A model generated the notes under the pieces. That model ran no database searches. It had not been told where the DNA came from and was given only the letters and a program-made list of their open reading frames with translations. Below, piece by piece: positions 6,465-13,545 of a stretch of 26,208 bases of DNA (position 1 is its first letter; each line of letters opens with the position of its first letter). This stretch comes from Clostridia bacterium (GTDB taxonomy: Bacteria > Bacillota > Clostridia > Oscillospirales > CAG-272). The stretch is from contig CAAEBS010000010.1 in NCBI GenBank assembly GCA_900754175.1, positions 1-26,208 of the forward strand. The letters are read 5' to 3'. The position numbers and the translations under genes were made by a program.

Positions 6465-7481
6465 TCATTGTTTGGCGATGCGTATGGTAATCTCGAGTGA
6501 ACGGAAAGTCTCGGAAATATTCATAGTGGTCTCCCGACCACCTTTCTGGAGCGTTTCCACACGCCGACGGAAAGACTGCAGGATTTCGGGAATACTGGCG
6601 GGCATGGGAGACGATGTTTCCGCATTGCCGGAAATGTTATGGGAATAGCATACGATTGGTTTAATGCTTTCTTCGCTTTTCTTTGACATATTATCCAGAG
6701 TAATTGCCGGGGCGTTTGCGGCATTTTCTGAATTTTCTGAGCGTGCGGAGGCAACCAGGGCTTCCTCAATGGCGCTGTCGCCGTTCCGCCGCAATGCTTC
6801 CTGCAATTCTGCAGTTTTTCCGGCACATATGGCGTCAATATAACGCTCACTTTCCCGGACGTTCCATTTTTCGGCAGCAATTTTGCGGATCAGTTCACTA
6901 CGCACGGCGGGATCGCTGATCTTCAGCAATGCCCGGGCATGACGTTCGGTCAGAGCGCATTCCAGAATCAGATTTTGTTCTTCCAGACTTAATTTCAGTA
7001 ACCGAAGCTTGTTGGCTACGGCAGATTGACTGAGCGACAGCCGTCGTGCCACATCTTCCTGCGTCAGGTGATGATTTTCAATCAGCTTCTGAAAACCGTA
7101 TGCCTGTTCAAACATATTCAGATCTTCCCGCAAAAGGTTTTCGATAATTGCCATTTCTGCCGTCATACGCTCGTCCGCTTCGATCAGGATACAGGGAACG
7201 GTGTAATATCCGAGCATTTTTGCCGCACGCAAACGTCTTTCGCCGGCAATCAGCTCGTAATCGTATATTGTATCGTCCGGGGAACGACGAACTGTCAGCG
7301 GTTGCAGGATTCCGTACCGGCGAATGGAGTCCGCCAGACGAAGAATTGAATTGTGGTCAAAACGTGCACGGGGTTGTGCATGGTTTGGGCGGATGCTGTC
7401 GGTCCGGATCTGGAGAATACTTTCCGGAAAATCGTTGGCGGTGGAGGGGTCTTGCTTTTTCAGAAATTTGAGGTCGTTCAT
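6465..7481 (-). CDS. noc: Nucleoid occlusion protein Noc (ParB paralogue)
   Basis: A 338-aa ParB-family protein in the position Noc occupies in Bacillus, between rsmG and parA. Noc binds specific chromosomal sites, carries CTP and the membrane into the complex, and blocks Z-ring assembly over the nucleoid. It shows the CTP motif GERRLRA (80-86), ENLLREDLN (114-122), an HTH (about 139-158) and a C-terminal end SLEITIRIAKQ that mirrors the Noc ending. Unlike Bacillus Noc, its N-terminus MNDLKFLKKQDPST is not clearly an amphipathic membrane helix, and a variable linker (about 225-315) precedes the C-terminal dimer region. The start at 7481 is preceded by AAAGGA; the upstream in-frame ATG at 7562 would translate through a parS site and the promoter and is rejected. 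A second genuine ParB is the alternative reading. Confidence 0.88.
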   Translation of the reverse strand: MNDLKFLKKQDPSTANDFPESILQIRTDSIRPNHAQPRARFDHNSILRLADSIRRYGILQPLTVRRSPDDTIYDYELIAGERRLRAAKMLGYYTVPCILIEADERMTAEMAIIENLLREDLNMFEQAYGFQKLIENHHLTQEDVARRLSLSQSAVANKLRLLKLSLEEQNLILECALTERHARALLKISDPAVRSELIRKIAAEKWNVRESERYIDAICAGKTAELQEALRRNGDSAIEEALVASARSENSENAANAPAITLDNMSKKSEESIKPIVCYSHNISGNAETSSPMPASIPEILQSFRRRVETLQKGGRETTMNISETFRSLEITIRIAKQ

Positions 7482-7511
7482 AGGTGTCTTTTTCCTTTCC
7501 GTTGTCGCTTG

Positions 7512-7527
7512 CGTTTCACGTGAAACG
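7512..7527. promoter_or_regulatory. Variant parS site in noc leader
   Basis: CGTTTCACGTGAAACG is a perfect 16-bp palindrome that differs from the other sites only by C/G in place of T/A at both outer positions. It lies in the noc 5' leader, between the -10 box (7551-7556) and the ATG (7481), where bound ParB or Noc could block transcription of noc. Confidence 0.85.
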
Positions 7528-7550
7528 TAATGCTTTGTTGTTGTGCGTCT

Positions 7551-7559
7551 ATTATAGCA
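7551..7559 (-). promoter_or_regulatory. noc promoter (extended -10)
   Basis: On the minus strand, TGC-TATAAT gives an extended -10 element. At 17-bp spacing the -35 hexamer is only CTTCTT, so activity would rest on the extended -10. It lies after the rsmG terminator and 70 bp before the noc ATG, with a parS between. Confidence 0.6.
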
Positions 7560-7603
7560 CATGGGAAATAAAAAGAAGCACGAAACCCGGGTGTAAAATA
7601 AGA

Positions 7604-7631
7604 GCGCCGACTGTCGTATAACAGTCGGCGC
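7604..7631 (-). terminator. Intrinsic terminator of rsmG
   Basis: GCGCCGACTG and CAGTCGGCGC form a perfect 10-bp GC-rich stem with an 8-nt loop. On the minus strand TCTTATTTTAC follows. It lies 50 bp past the rsmG stop and separates mnmG-rsmG from noc. Confidence 0.85.
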
Positions 7632-7680
7632 AGGGGAAAAAGTAAACCTTATTACATATTATGGAAATATCTGGAGAAAA

Positions 7681-8430
7681 TTATAGCGGTTTCTTTGCAA
7701 TTTTGGAGAAATGTCGGGGATAAATTTTGGGAGTCTGGGAAATTTTTTTGATTTCAAGCAGAGTCCGGCAGTCAGAATTGGGCGTTTCGGCAGGATTATT
7801 GTCGTCCGATATCAGGGAAATCGTGTGTGCAGTACAAATTCCGCCGCCGCATAACCCAATGGCGTTCCGGGCGGCAAGGATCTCCTCGGGCGCCTGCTTG
7901 GCTTTCATGGCGAGAAACATGCCGCCGATGCGGCATAACGGCAGACACAATTCGGCAAGAACAGGAAGCGCCGCTACGGCACGTGCAGTCACGACGTCGA
8001 AATGCTCCCGGCTTTGCGGGTCGTGCGCTACGTCCTCGGCACGGGCGGCAACGGGAAACACGTGGGATAGGTTCAGCTGTGTAGCAATGCTCTTTACAAA
8101 TTCAATCCGTTTTGCGGTAGAATCCAATGCCGTTATCTGCAGATCCGGACGAAAAATGGCGATCGGCAGAGTAGGGAACCCGGCGCCACATCCTACGTCA
8201 AGCATTTTTGCACCCTCCGGCAGATAGGGCAGAAGGGTAAGAGAGTCTGCATAATGCTTTAAAATGACCTGTTTTTCATCCCGAATAGCGGTCAGATTCA
8301 TACTTTGATTGACTTTTAGCAGATATTCCGTCAGAAAATGCAGTTTTTCAAGCTGCTCCTGCGTGGGATCCGGCAAGGCGTTCCGCCGGAAAATACGGGT
8401 ACATTCCTCGCAAAATTGAGAATATTCCAT
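7681..8430 (-). CDS. rsmG: 16S rRNA (guanine-527-N7)-methyltransferase RsmG
   Basis: A 249-aa Rossmann-fold SAM-dependent methyltransferase that makes m7G527 in 16S rRNA; loss in other bacteria gives low-level streptomycin resistance. The SAM motif MLDVGCGAGFPTLPIAI is near residue 69, preceded by NLTAIRDEKQVILKHYADSL, which is typical of RsmG. The C-terminus IYPRHFSKIAKKPL fits the family's YPR...AKKPL ending. The start at 8430 has AAAGGAG eight bases before it. An upstream in-frame ATG at 8469 would translate the parS palindrome as MFHVKH and is rejected. The gene follows mnmG by 45 bp, the gap being filled by that parS, and is probably cotranscribed with mnmG. Confidence 0.96.
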   Translation of the reverse strand: MEYSQFCEECTRIFRRNALPDPTQEQLEKLHFLTEYLLKVNQSMNLTAIRDEKQVILKHYADSLTLLPYLPEGAKMLDVGCGAGFPTLPIAIFRPDLQITALDSTAKRIEFVKSIATQLNLSHVFPVAARAEDVAHDPQSREHFDVVTARAVAALPVLAELCLPLCRIGGMFLAMKAKQAPEEILAARNAIGLCGGGICTAHTISLISDDNNPAETPNSDCRTLLEIKKISQTPKIYPRHFSKIAKKPL

Positions 8431-8450
8431 TTTTTTATCTCCTTTGACAA

Positions 8451-8470
8451 AATGTTTCACGTGAAACATT
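8451..8470. promoter_or_regulatory. parS site between mnmG and rsmG
   Basis: Consensus TGTTTCACGTGAAACA (8453-8468), inside a 20-bp perfect palindrome, occupies the short gap between the mnmG stop (8476) and the rsmG start (8430). Confidence 0.95.
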
Positions 8471-8475
8471 CATAA

Positions 8476-10341
8476 TTATGCCCGGATGCCGAGGTAGATC
8501 AGGAGTACCGAAATGTCCGCAGGGTTCACGCCGCTGATCCGGGAAGCCTGTCCGATCGTCAGGGGACGAACGGATTCCAGCTTTTGTCTTGCCTCAATGC
8601 GCAATCCGATGATCTGCCGATAATCAAGGTCGGCGGGAATCGTTTTTGCTTCCAGTTTTTTATGACGTGCCACTTCGGCAATCTGGCGTTTGATATAGCC
8701 CTCGTATTTGATGTTAATCTCTACGGTCTGAATGACCCGCAGGGGAAGCTTGGGGCGATCAACGTCCAGTGCGGCAAGGCTTTCATAAGTGATCTGCGGT
8801 CTTTTCAGAAGCTCTGCCAGCGAAAAACCGGTACCGACCGGCGGTAATCCCGCTTGCTCCAGAAAAGGATTGAGAAGGGCAGGGGATAGGTGGGTCTGTT
8901 CCAGGCGTGCCGTTTCCTTTTGAATAGCGTCTTGCTTGGCTTCAAAAGCATGGAATCGTTCATCCGAAATCAGGCCTGCCGCATGACCTTTTGGGGTAAG
9001 ACGGGCGTCGGCGTTGTCCTGCCGCAACAGCAGACGGTATTCCGAGCGGGAAGTCATCATGCGGTACGGTTCGTTCGTTCCCTTGGTTACCAGGTCGTCG
9101 ATCAGCGTTCCGATATAGCTTTCCGAGCGGCTGAGGATCAAAGGCTCCATGCCACGGAGGGCGAGCGAGGCGTTCAGCCCGGCGATCAACCCCTGTGCCG
9201 CCGCTTCTTCGTAGCCGGAGGTTCCGTTGAACTGTCCGGCGCCGTATAACCCTTTGATCTTTTTGAATTCCAGTGTGGCAAGCAGTTCGGTGGGATCTAC
9301 GCAGTCGTACTCAATCGCATACGCATAACGCATGATTTCCGCCTTAGAAAATCCGGAGAGCGAGCGGAGCATTTGCCGCTGAATATCTACGGGCAGGGAA
9401 GTGGAAAAGCCCTGCATATACATCTCCTCAGTGTCGGCGCCGACCGGCTCCACGAAGAGCTGATGCCGCTCTTTATCGGCAAAACGTACCAGCTTGTCCT
9501 CAATGGAAGGGCAATAGCGGGGTCCGATGCCGTGGATCTGCCCTGAATACATGGCGGAACGGTTGATATTCTCCCGGATGATCCGGTGCGTTTCACCGTT
9601 GGTGTACACGATATGGCAGGGAATCTGTTTCAGTCCGTTGAAAAGTGTCTCATCGGTGAGGGCAGAATAAGGAATTATGGGTGTTTCTCCGTCCTGTTGC
9701 TCGAGTTGCGTGAAATCTATGGAATTTTTGTTAACACGGGAGGGCGTTCCGGTCTTGAAACGCATCAAGCGGATTCCCAGTTCCCGCAGAACGCTTGAAA
9801 GTCCTTTGGCGGCAAGAAAGCCGTCCGGACCGCTCTCGTAGTTGACATCCCCCACGAAGACCCGGCTTTCCAGATAGGTTCCGGTGCAGAGAATGACTGC
9901 CGAGCACTCCCAGACCTCGCCGAGACGGGTTGTGACCGAGCAGACCTTGCCGTCTTTTACCCCAATGGAAACGATCTCCGCCTGAATCAGTCGCAGATTT
10001 GGCGTAGTTTCCAGCGTGTGCTTCATGAGTTTATGGTATTCCTTGCGGTCCGCCTGGATACGTTTGGAATGAACGGCGGCGCCTTTTCCGAGGTTCAGCG
10101 TGCGGGATTGCAGGGTGACAAGGTCGGCGGCTCGTCCCATTTCGCCGCCAAGGGCGTCAATTTCGTAGACGAGATGACCCTTTCCGGTGCCGCCGATGGA
10201 CGGATTGCAGGGCATATTGGCGACCGATTCCAGTGACATGGTGAACAAAACCGTGTCAATTCCGGTCCGGGCGGCGGCAAGCGCAGCTTCAATGCCGGCG
10301 TGTCCTGCCCCGATTACGGCAACTTTTGTAAATTCTGACAT
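8476..10341 (-). CDS. mnmG: tRNA uridine-5-carboxymethylaminomethyl enzyme MnmG (GidA)
   Basis: A 621-aa FAD-binding protein that, with MnmE, modifies the wobble uridine (U34) of several tRNAs in the cytoplasm. The N-terminal dinucleotide motif VIGAGHAGIEAALAAARTG is at about residues 8-26, followed by the family block MPCNPSIGGTGKGHLVYEIDALGG. The mid-protein MMTSRSEYRLLLRQDNAD and C-terminal GLRIEARQKLESVRPLTIGQASRISGVNPADISVLLIYL are also diagnostic. The length is normal. The start at 10341 follows GAGG by seven bases; the much longer open frame to 11025 is antisense to coaX and is rejected. The gene has a consensus promoter and is followed by rsmG, as in most Bacillota. The partner mnmE is not in this window. 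Confidence 0.97.
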   Translation of the reverse strand: MSEFTKVAVIGAGHAGIEAALAAARTGIDTVLFTMSLESVANMPCNPSIGGTGKGHLVYEIDALGGEMGRAADLVTLQSRTLNLGKGAAVHSKRIQADRKEYHKLMKHTLETTPNLRLIQAEIVSIGVKDGKVCSVTTRLGEVWECSAVILCTGTYLESRVFVGDVNYESGPDGFLAAKGLSSVLRELGIRLMRFKTGTPSRVNKNSIDFTQLEQQDGETPIIPYSALTDETLFNGLKQIPCHIVYTNGETHRIIRENINRSAMYSGQIHGIGPRYCPSIEDKLVRFADKERHQLFVEPVGADTEEMYMQGFSTSLPVDIQRQMLRSLSGFSKAEIMRYAYAIEYDCVDPTELLATLEFKKIKGLYGAGQFNGTSGYEEAAAQGLIAGLNASLALRGMEPLILSRSESYIGTLIDDLVTKGTNEPYRMMTSRSEYRLLLRQDNADARLTPKGHAAGLISDERFHAFEAKQDAIQKETARLEQTHLSPALLNPFLEQAGLPPVGTGFSLAELLKRPQITYESLAALDVDRPKLPLRVIQTVEINIKYEGYIKRQIAEVARHKKLEAKTIPADLDYRQIIGLRIEARQKLESVRPLTIGQASRISGVNPADISVLLIYLGIRA

Positions 10342-10387
10342 ATAATTCCTCATATTGGAGATGAACTGAAAAAATATTTCACCCTTT

Positions 10388-10416
10388 ATTATAACAAAAT
10401 AATTTCCGATTGTCAA
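10388..10416 (-). promoter_or_regulatory. mnmG promoter
   Basis: On the minus strand, TTGACA, a 17-bp spacer and TATAAT form a perfect vegetative consensus 47 bp before the mnmG ATG. It is divergent from the equally perfect coaX promoter. Confidence 0.9.
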
Positions 10417-10445
10417 TGAAATTCTGCGTGGTGAGGGGAAGGGCG

Positions 10446-10476
10446 GGGGAAACTTTTCTTCAGAAAAGTTTTCCCC
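10446..10476. repeat. Hairpin of the dispersed family between divergent promoters
   Basis: GGGGAAACTTTTCT and AGAAAAGTTTTCCCC pair with one bulged T, around TC. It is nearly the same hairpin as those 3' of the GtrA-family gene (239-270) and the uracil-DNA glycosylase gene (26051-26086). Here it stands alone between the -35 boxes of mnmG and coaX, so it terminates no gene in this window. On the plus strand GATTTTTTATTTTT follows 9 bases later. Confidence 0.75.
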
Positions 10477-10501
10477 GTCTCCCCAAGATTTTTTATTTTT
10501 C

Positions 10502-10530
10502 TTGACAAAAACGGAAAGTCGGGATATAAT
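10502..10530 (+). promoter_or_regulatory. coaX promoter
   Basis: TTGACA, a 17-bp spacer and TATAAT form a perfect consensus 43 bp before the coaX ATG. Confidence 0.9.
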
Positions 10531-10573
10531 ATAAGCGAAAACGATTGATAGGCTTACGGGAGGAGGGATACGG

Positions 10574-11347
10574 ATGCTGCTTGCGATTGACATCGGAAAT
10601 TCCAGCATAGACTTGGGAGTTTTTGACGCAGACGGAAAGCTTTGCGTGACCAGCAAGATCTCCTCGCTTTGTCCCCGATCGCCGGACGAATATGCGGTGC
10701 TGACCGACGGGATCCTGCGTCTAAACCACATCGACCGTTCGGATATCACCGACTGCATTCTTTGTTCGGTGGTGCCCTCGCTTACCGCCCCGGTGCGGGA
10801 AGCGGTGACCCGGCTGACCGGTATTTTGCCGCCGGAGGTAGGTCCCGGCATGAAGACCGGACTCCGCATCCATGTGGACGACCCCACGCAGCTTGGCGCC
10901 GACCTTGTGGCAAATGCCGTTGCCGCTCTTGCCGTTCTGCCGCCGCCTTTTGTGGTGATCGACGTGGGGAGCGCCACGACTTTTACCGTGGTTGACGCAA
11001 AGGGAAGCCTTGAGGGTGTAATCATCGCTCCCGGCGTGCGGATGTCGCTTCATGCGCTGTCCACCGACGCCGCAAAGCTTTCGGACGTATCCCTGGTGCC
11101 GCCCCGGCAACTGATCGCCCGGAATACCAGAGATTCCATGAACGCCGGCGTTCTTTACGGTCACGCCATGATGATAGATGGAATGCTTGACGGGATCGCA
11201 CGGGAAATGAAGCTTGCGTCGGTTCCGGGTATTCTCACCGGCGGACTTGCCGGCGTGGTTTTGCCCTGTTGTACACATTCCATGTTGCATAAGCCGGAGC
11301 TTACGCTGACCGGGCTTTTGGAGATCTATCGGAAAAACAGGAAATGA
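10574..11347 (+). CDS. coaX: Type III pantothenate kinase
   Basis: A 257-aa kinase of the ASKHA fold that phosphorylates pantothenate, the first step from vitamin B5 to coenzyme A; type III enzymes are not feedback-inhibited by CoA. The N-terminal phosphate loop is MLLAIDIGNSS (Asp6), the GAD motif at 108-110 holds the catalytic Asp110, and VIDVGSATTFTVVD (128-141) is the second phosphate-binding element. PGVRMS near 153-158 and TGGLAG near the C-terminus complete the family pattern. The commoner GADR reads GADL here. AGGAGG precedes the ATG. The gene starts a run of plus-strand genes and is followed 79 bp later by an ECF S-component that plausibly supplies its substrate. Confidence 0.95.
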   Translation: MLLAIDIGNSSIDLGVFDADGKLCVTSKISSLCPRSPDEYAVLTDGILRLNHIDRSDITDCILCSVVPSLTAPVREAVTRLTGILPPEVGPGMKTGLRIHVDDPTQLGADLVANAVAALAVLPPPFVVIDVGSATTFTVVDAKGSLEGVIIAPGVRMSLHALSTDAAKLSDVSLVPPRQLIARNTRDSMNAGVLYGHAMMIDGMLDGIAREMKLASVPGILTGGLAGVVLPCCTHSMLHKPELTLTGLLEIYRKNRK

Positions 11348-11426
11348 CAGTCCGGTCCTCCGGGCTTTCATCAATAAAAAATTGCGTTGCACCCTCAGCG
11401 AGGGGCGACAGCAGACAGGAGTTTTT

Positions 11427-12062
11427 ATGGAAAACAAAACCTCTCGCACAAGGCTGATTCAGATGGCACAGCTGGCCATACTGATTGCCATCATGTTCAT
11501 CTTTGCCTTTACCCCGCTTGGCTACCTGAAGATCGGACTGATTGAGATCACCTTCATGGTCTTACCGGTCGCTATCGGCGCTATCATTCTTGGTCCTGCC
11601 GCCGGTGCAGTTTTGGGGGCGGTGTTCGGGCTGACAAGCTTTATTCAGTGCTTCGGTATGTCCGCTTTCGGCGTGTTCCTGCTGAGCCTGAATCCGATCC
11701 TCACCTTTATTACCTGCATGGTGCCCCGGGTGCTGTGCGGCTGGTTTTCCGGGGTGTTGTTCCGGGCAATGCAGAAATTTGACAAGACCCGTGTGATTTC
11801 GTATTTTGTCGCTTCGCTGTCCACCGCACTTCTGAACACGCTGTTCTTTATGACCGCCATTGTCGTGTTCTTCTGGCACAACGATTCTTTCATCGCCACC
11901 ATGACGGAATGGAAGTTGCCGACCGATTCGCTCTGGATCTTTCTGGTGACCTTTGTCGGGCTGAACGGTGTGGTGGAGGCAATTGCCAATACGGTTCTCG
12001 GCGGTGCGATTGCCAAGGCGGTTTCCAAAGCGGTTTCGCATTTTACCGTAAAAAGAAAATAA
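11427..12062 (+). CDS. ECF transporter S-component, probably pantothenate
   Basis: A 211-aa integral membrane protein with about six hydrophobic segments and the pattern of energy-coupling-factor substrate-binding subunits: an N-terminal basic patch, then AQLAILIAIMFIFAFTPLGYLKIGLIEITFMVLPVAIGAIILGPAAG (about residues 14-60), which marks the group that includes PanT and related vitamin carriers. S-components bind the vitamin and work with shared EcfA/A'/T modules encoded elsewhere, and none is in this window. AGGAG lies five bases before the ATG; an earlier in-frame ATG at 11382 lacks one. Placement right after coaX suggests pantothenate as substrate. This is an inference from context and family resemblance, and another vitamin is possible. 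Expression probably comes from the coaX promoter. Confidence 0.85.
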   Translation: MENKTSRTRLIQMAQLAILIAIMFIFAFTPLGYLKIGLIEITFMVLPVAIGAIILGPAAGAVLGAVFGLTSFIQCFGMSAFGVFLLSLNPILTFITCMVPRVLCGWFSGVLFRAMQKFDKTRVISYFVASLSTALLNTLFFMTAIVVFFWHNDSFIATMTEWKLPTDSLWIFLVTFVGLNGVVEAIANTVLGGAIAKAVSKAVSHFTVKRK

Positions 12063-12073
12063 GCTTTTCCCGC

Positions 12074-12124
12074 CTCCGGGGTTGGAATTGTGCCTTTTGG
12101 CATGGCTCCCGCCCCGGAGCTTTT
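12074..12124 (+). terminator. Probable terminator after ECF gene
   Basis: CTCCGGGG (12074-12081) pairs with CCCCGGAG (12112-12119) and is followed by CTTTTGCTT. The 30-nt loop itself contains TGCC-TTTT-GGCA. It precedes the U32 gene promoter, so it would separate the coaX unit from the next gene. Confidence 0.6.
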
Positions 12125-12126
12125 GC

Positions 12127-12155
12127 TTGACAGAAAGGAAACTTTCTGCTATAAT
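12127..12155 (+). promoter_or_regulatory. U32-gene promoter with palindromic spacer
   Basis: TTGACA, a 17-bp spacer and TATAAT form a perfect consensus 70 bp before the ATG. Almost the whole spacer is an inverted repeat, CAGAAAG-GAAA-CTTTCTG (12131-12148), a possible operator. Confidence 0.88.
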
Positions 12156-12224
12156 GTTAGCACAGATTGCATAGAATAGGATAGGTGTGCTCCGGGGCGC
12201 CGGGGTACACGGACAGGAAGAAAT

Positions 12225-13490
12225 ATGCCAGAATTATTATCGCCGGCAGGCAATTTTGAAAAGCTGAAAGCGGCAATCCGCTACGGCGCCGATGCCGTTT
12301 ATCTTGCCGGCAGGCGCTTCGGGATGCGCTCCGCCGCCGACAATTTCACCGATGAGGAGCTGTTTGAAGCCGCCCGATACGTGCACGAGCGGGGCAAAAA
12401 GCTCTATCTCACTTTGAACACGCTTCCTCACGGGGACGAATATCCCGCTCTCCGGGCGTTTCTTTCCCGCATTGCGGGGGCTGGAATGGACGGCGTGATT
12501 GCCGCCGATCTCGGCGTGATCTCGCTGGTCCGGGAAATGCTTCCCGACGTGGAGATCCACATTTCCACGCAGGCAAGCATTATCAGCCCGCAGGCGGCGC
12601 TTGCCTATGCGGCGCTGGGGGCACGGCGCCTGGTGCTGGCACGGGAGCTGACGCTTTCGGAGGTTGCACAGATCCGGGAGGCACTGCCGCCCGAAGTGGA
12701 GCTGGAGGCGTTTGTTCACGGTTCCATGTGCGTTTCGTACAGCGGAAGATGTCTGCTTTCCCATGCGCTGACCGGAAGAGACGCTAACCGTGGCGCTTGC
12801 ACGCAGCCCTGCCGCTGGAATTACACGATCACTGAAGAAAAGCGACCCGAGTCGCCCTTTCCCATTGAGGAAAACGAACTTGGCTCCTTTATCATGTCCT
12901 CCAAGGATATGTGCACGATTGCGCACATTCCCCAGCTGATCGGGGCGGGAATCGACTCCTTCAAGATCGAGGGCAGAATGAAGAGCGCCTATTACACCGC
13001 CGTGGTGACCAACGCCTACCGGATCGCCATAGACGCCTATCTTGCCGACCCGGAGCATTACATTTTTGACCCCGCTCTGATGCGGGAGCTGGAGAGCGTT
13101 TCCCACCGGGAATACTGCACCGGATTTTATTTTGACGACCCCATGGAAAATCCGCAACTGACGACCATTCCCGGTTACATCCGGGAAAAGGCGTATCTTG
13201 CCACTGCCGCACCGGAGGAGCTTGCGCTCCCGGCGGGGCTTGCGCCGGTCAGCGAGGAGGGGGTTCTGTGTCCCTTCGTTCAGCGCAACAAGATCTGCAG
13301 GGGGGACGCCGCCGAGCTTCTGTCGCCCGGTCGCCTTGGGGTGAGCGTGACGATCCGGCAGCTGTACGATGAGCAGGGCACGCCGATCGAATCCGCTCCC
13401 CACCCGTATCAGAAATTTTTCACCCGCCTGCCGTTTCCTGTCAGTGAGGGGGACATTCTCCGTGCCGCCCCCGATTCTTCCCGCCTTTGA
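12225..13490 (+). CDS. Peptidase U32-family protein (TrhP/YrrO-like)
   Basis: A 421-aa U32-family protein. The N-terminal MPELLSPAGNFEKLKAAIRYGADAVYLAG opens the TIM-barrel-like domain. The U32 signature EAFVHGSMCVSYSGRCLLS is at about residues 165-183, followed by RGACTQPCRW and KIEGRMKSAYYTAVVTNAYR. The conserved cysteines fit the four-Cys cluster proposed for this family. The small C-terminal beta domain is at about 335-415. Members of this length include B. subtilis YrrO and E. coli YegQ (TrhP), which hydroxylate U34 of tRNA using prephenate; others are annotated as collagenase-like proteases. I favour a tRNA-hydroxylation role, but the sequence alone does not settle it. GGACAGGAAG precedes the ATG, and a separate consensus promoter lies upstream. 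Confidence 0.9.
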   Translation: MPELLSPAGNFEKLKAAIRYGADAVYLAGRRFGMRSAADNFTDEELFEAARYVHERGKKLYLTLNTLPHGDEYPALRAFLSRIAGAGMDGVIAADLGVISLVREMLPDVEIHISTQASIISPQAALAYAALGARRLVLARELTLSEVAQIREALPPEVELEAFVHGSMCVSYSGRCLLSHALTGRDANRGACTQPCRWNYTITEEKRPESPFPIEENELGSFIMSSKDMCTIAHIPQLIGAGIDSFKIEGRMKSAYYTAVVTNAYRIAIDAYLADPEHYIFDPALMRELESVSHREYCTGFYFDDPMENPQLTTIPGYIREKAYLATAAPEELALPAGLAPVSEEGVLCPFVQRNKICRGDAAELLSPGRLGVSVTIRQLYDEQGTPIESAPHPYQKFFTRLPFPVSEGDILRAAPDSSRL

Positions 13491-13545
13491 CGTTTAAAAT
13501 ACTTCTCCGTTTGTTCCCGAAAATTTTTCCGAAAGTGAGAATTTT

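Noticed and set aside
7482..7562. Upstream noc start encoding MCYNRR
   Set aside because: The frame reads through the variant parS and the -10 box. The start at 7481 gives the expected ParB-family N-terminus.
8431..8469. Upstream rsmG start encoding MFHVKH
   Set aside because: This ATG is part of the parS palindrome. The ATG at 8430 has AAAGGAG at the right distance.
10342..10573. Replication origin in the mnmG-coaX gap
   Set aside because: I found no cluster of DnaA boxes and no dnaA gene. The gap is explained by two promoters and a hairpin.
10342..11025. N-terminal extension of mnmG giving an 849-aa protein
   Set aside because: The extra 228 residues are antisense to coaX and cross both divergent promoters. 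The start at 10341 has a proper Shine-Dalgarno and gives the normal MnmG length.
12237..13403. 388-aa open frame on the minus strand
   Set aside because: It is fully antisense to the well-supported U32-family gene and shows no family features; a GC-rich shadow frame.
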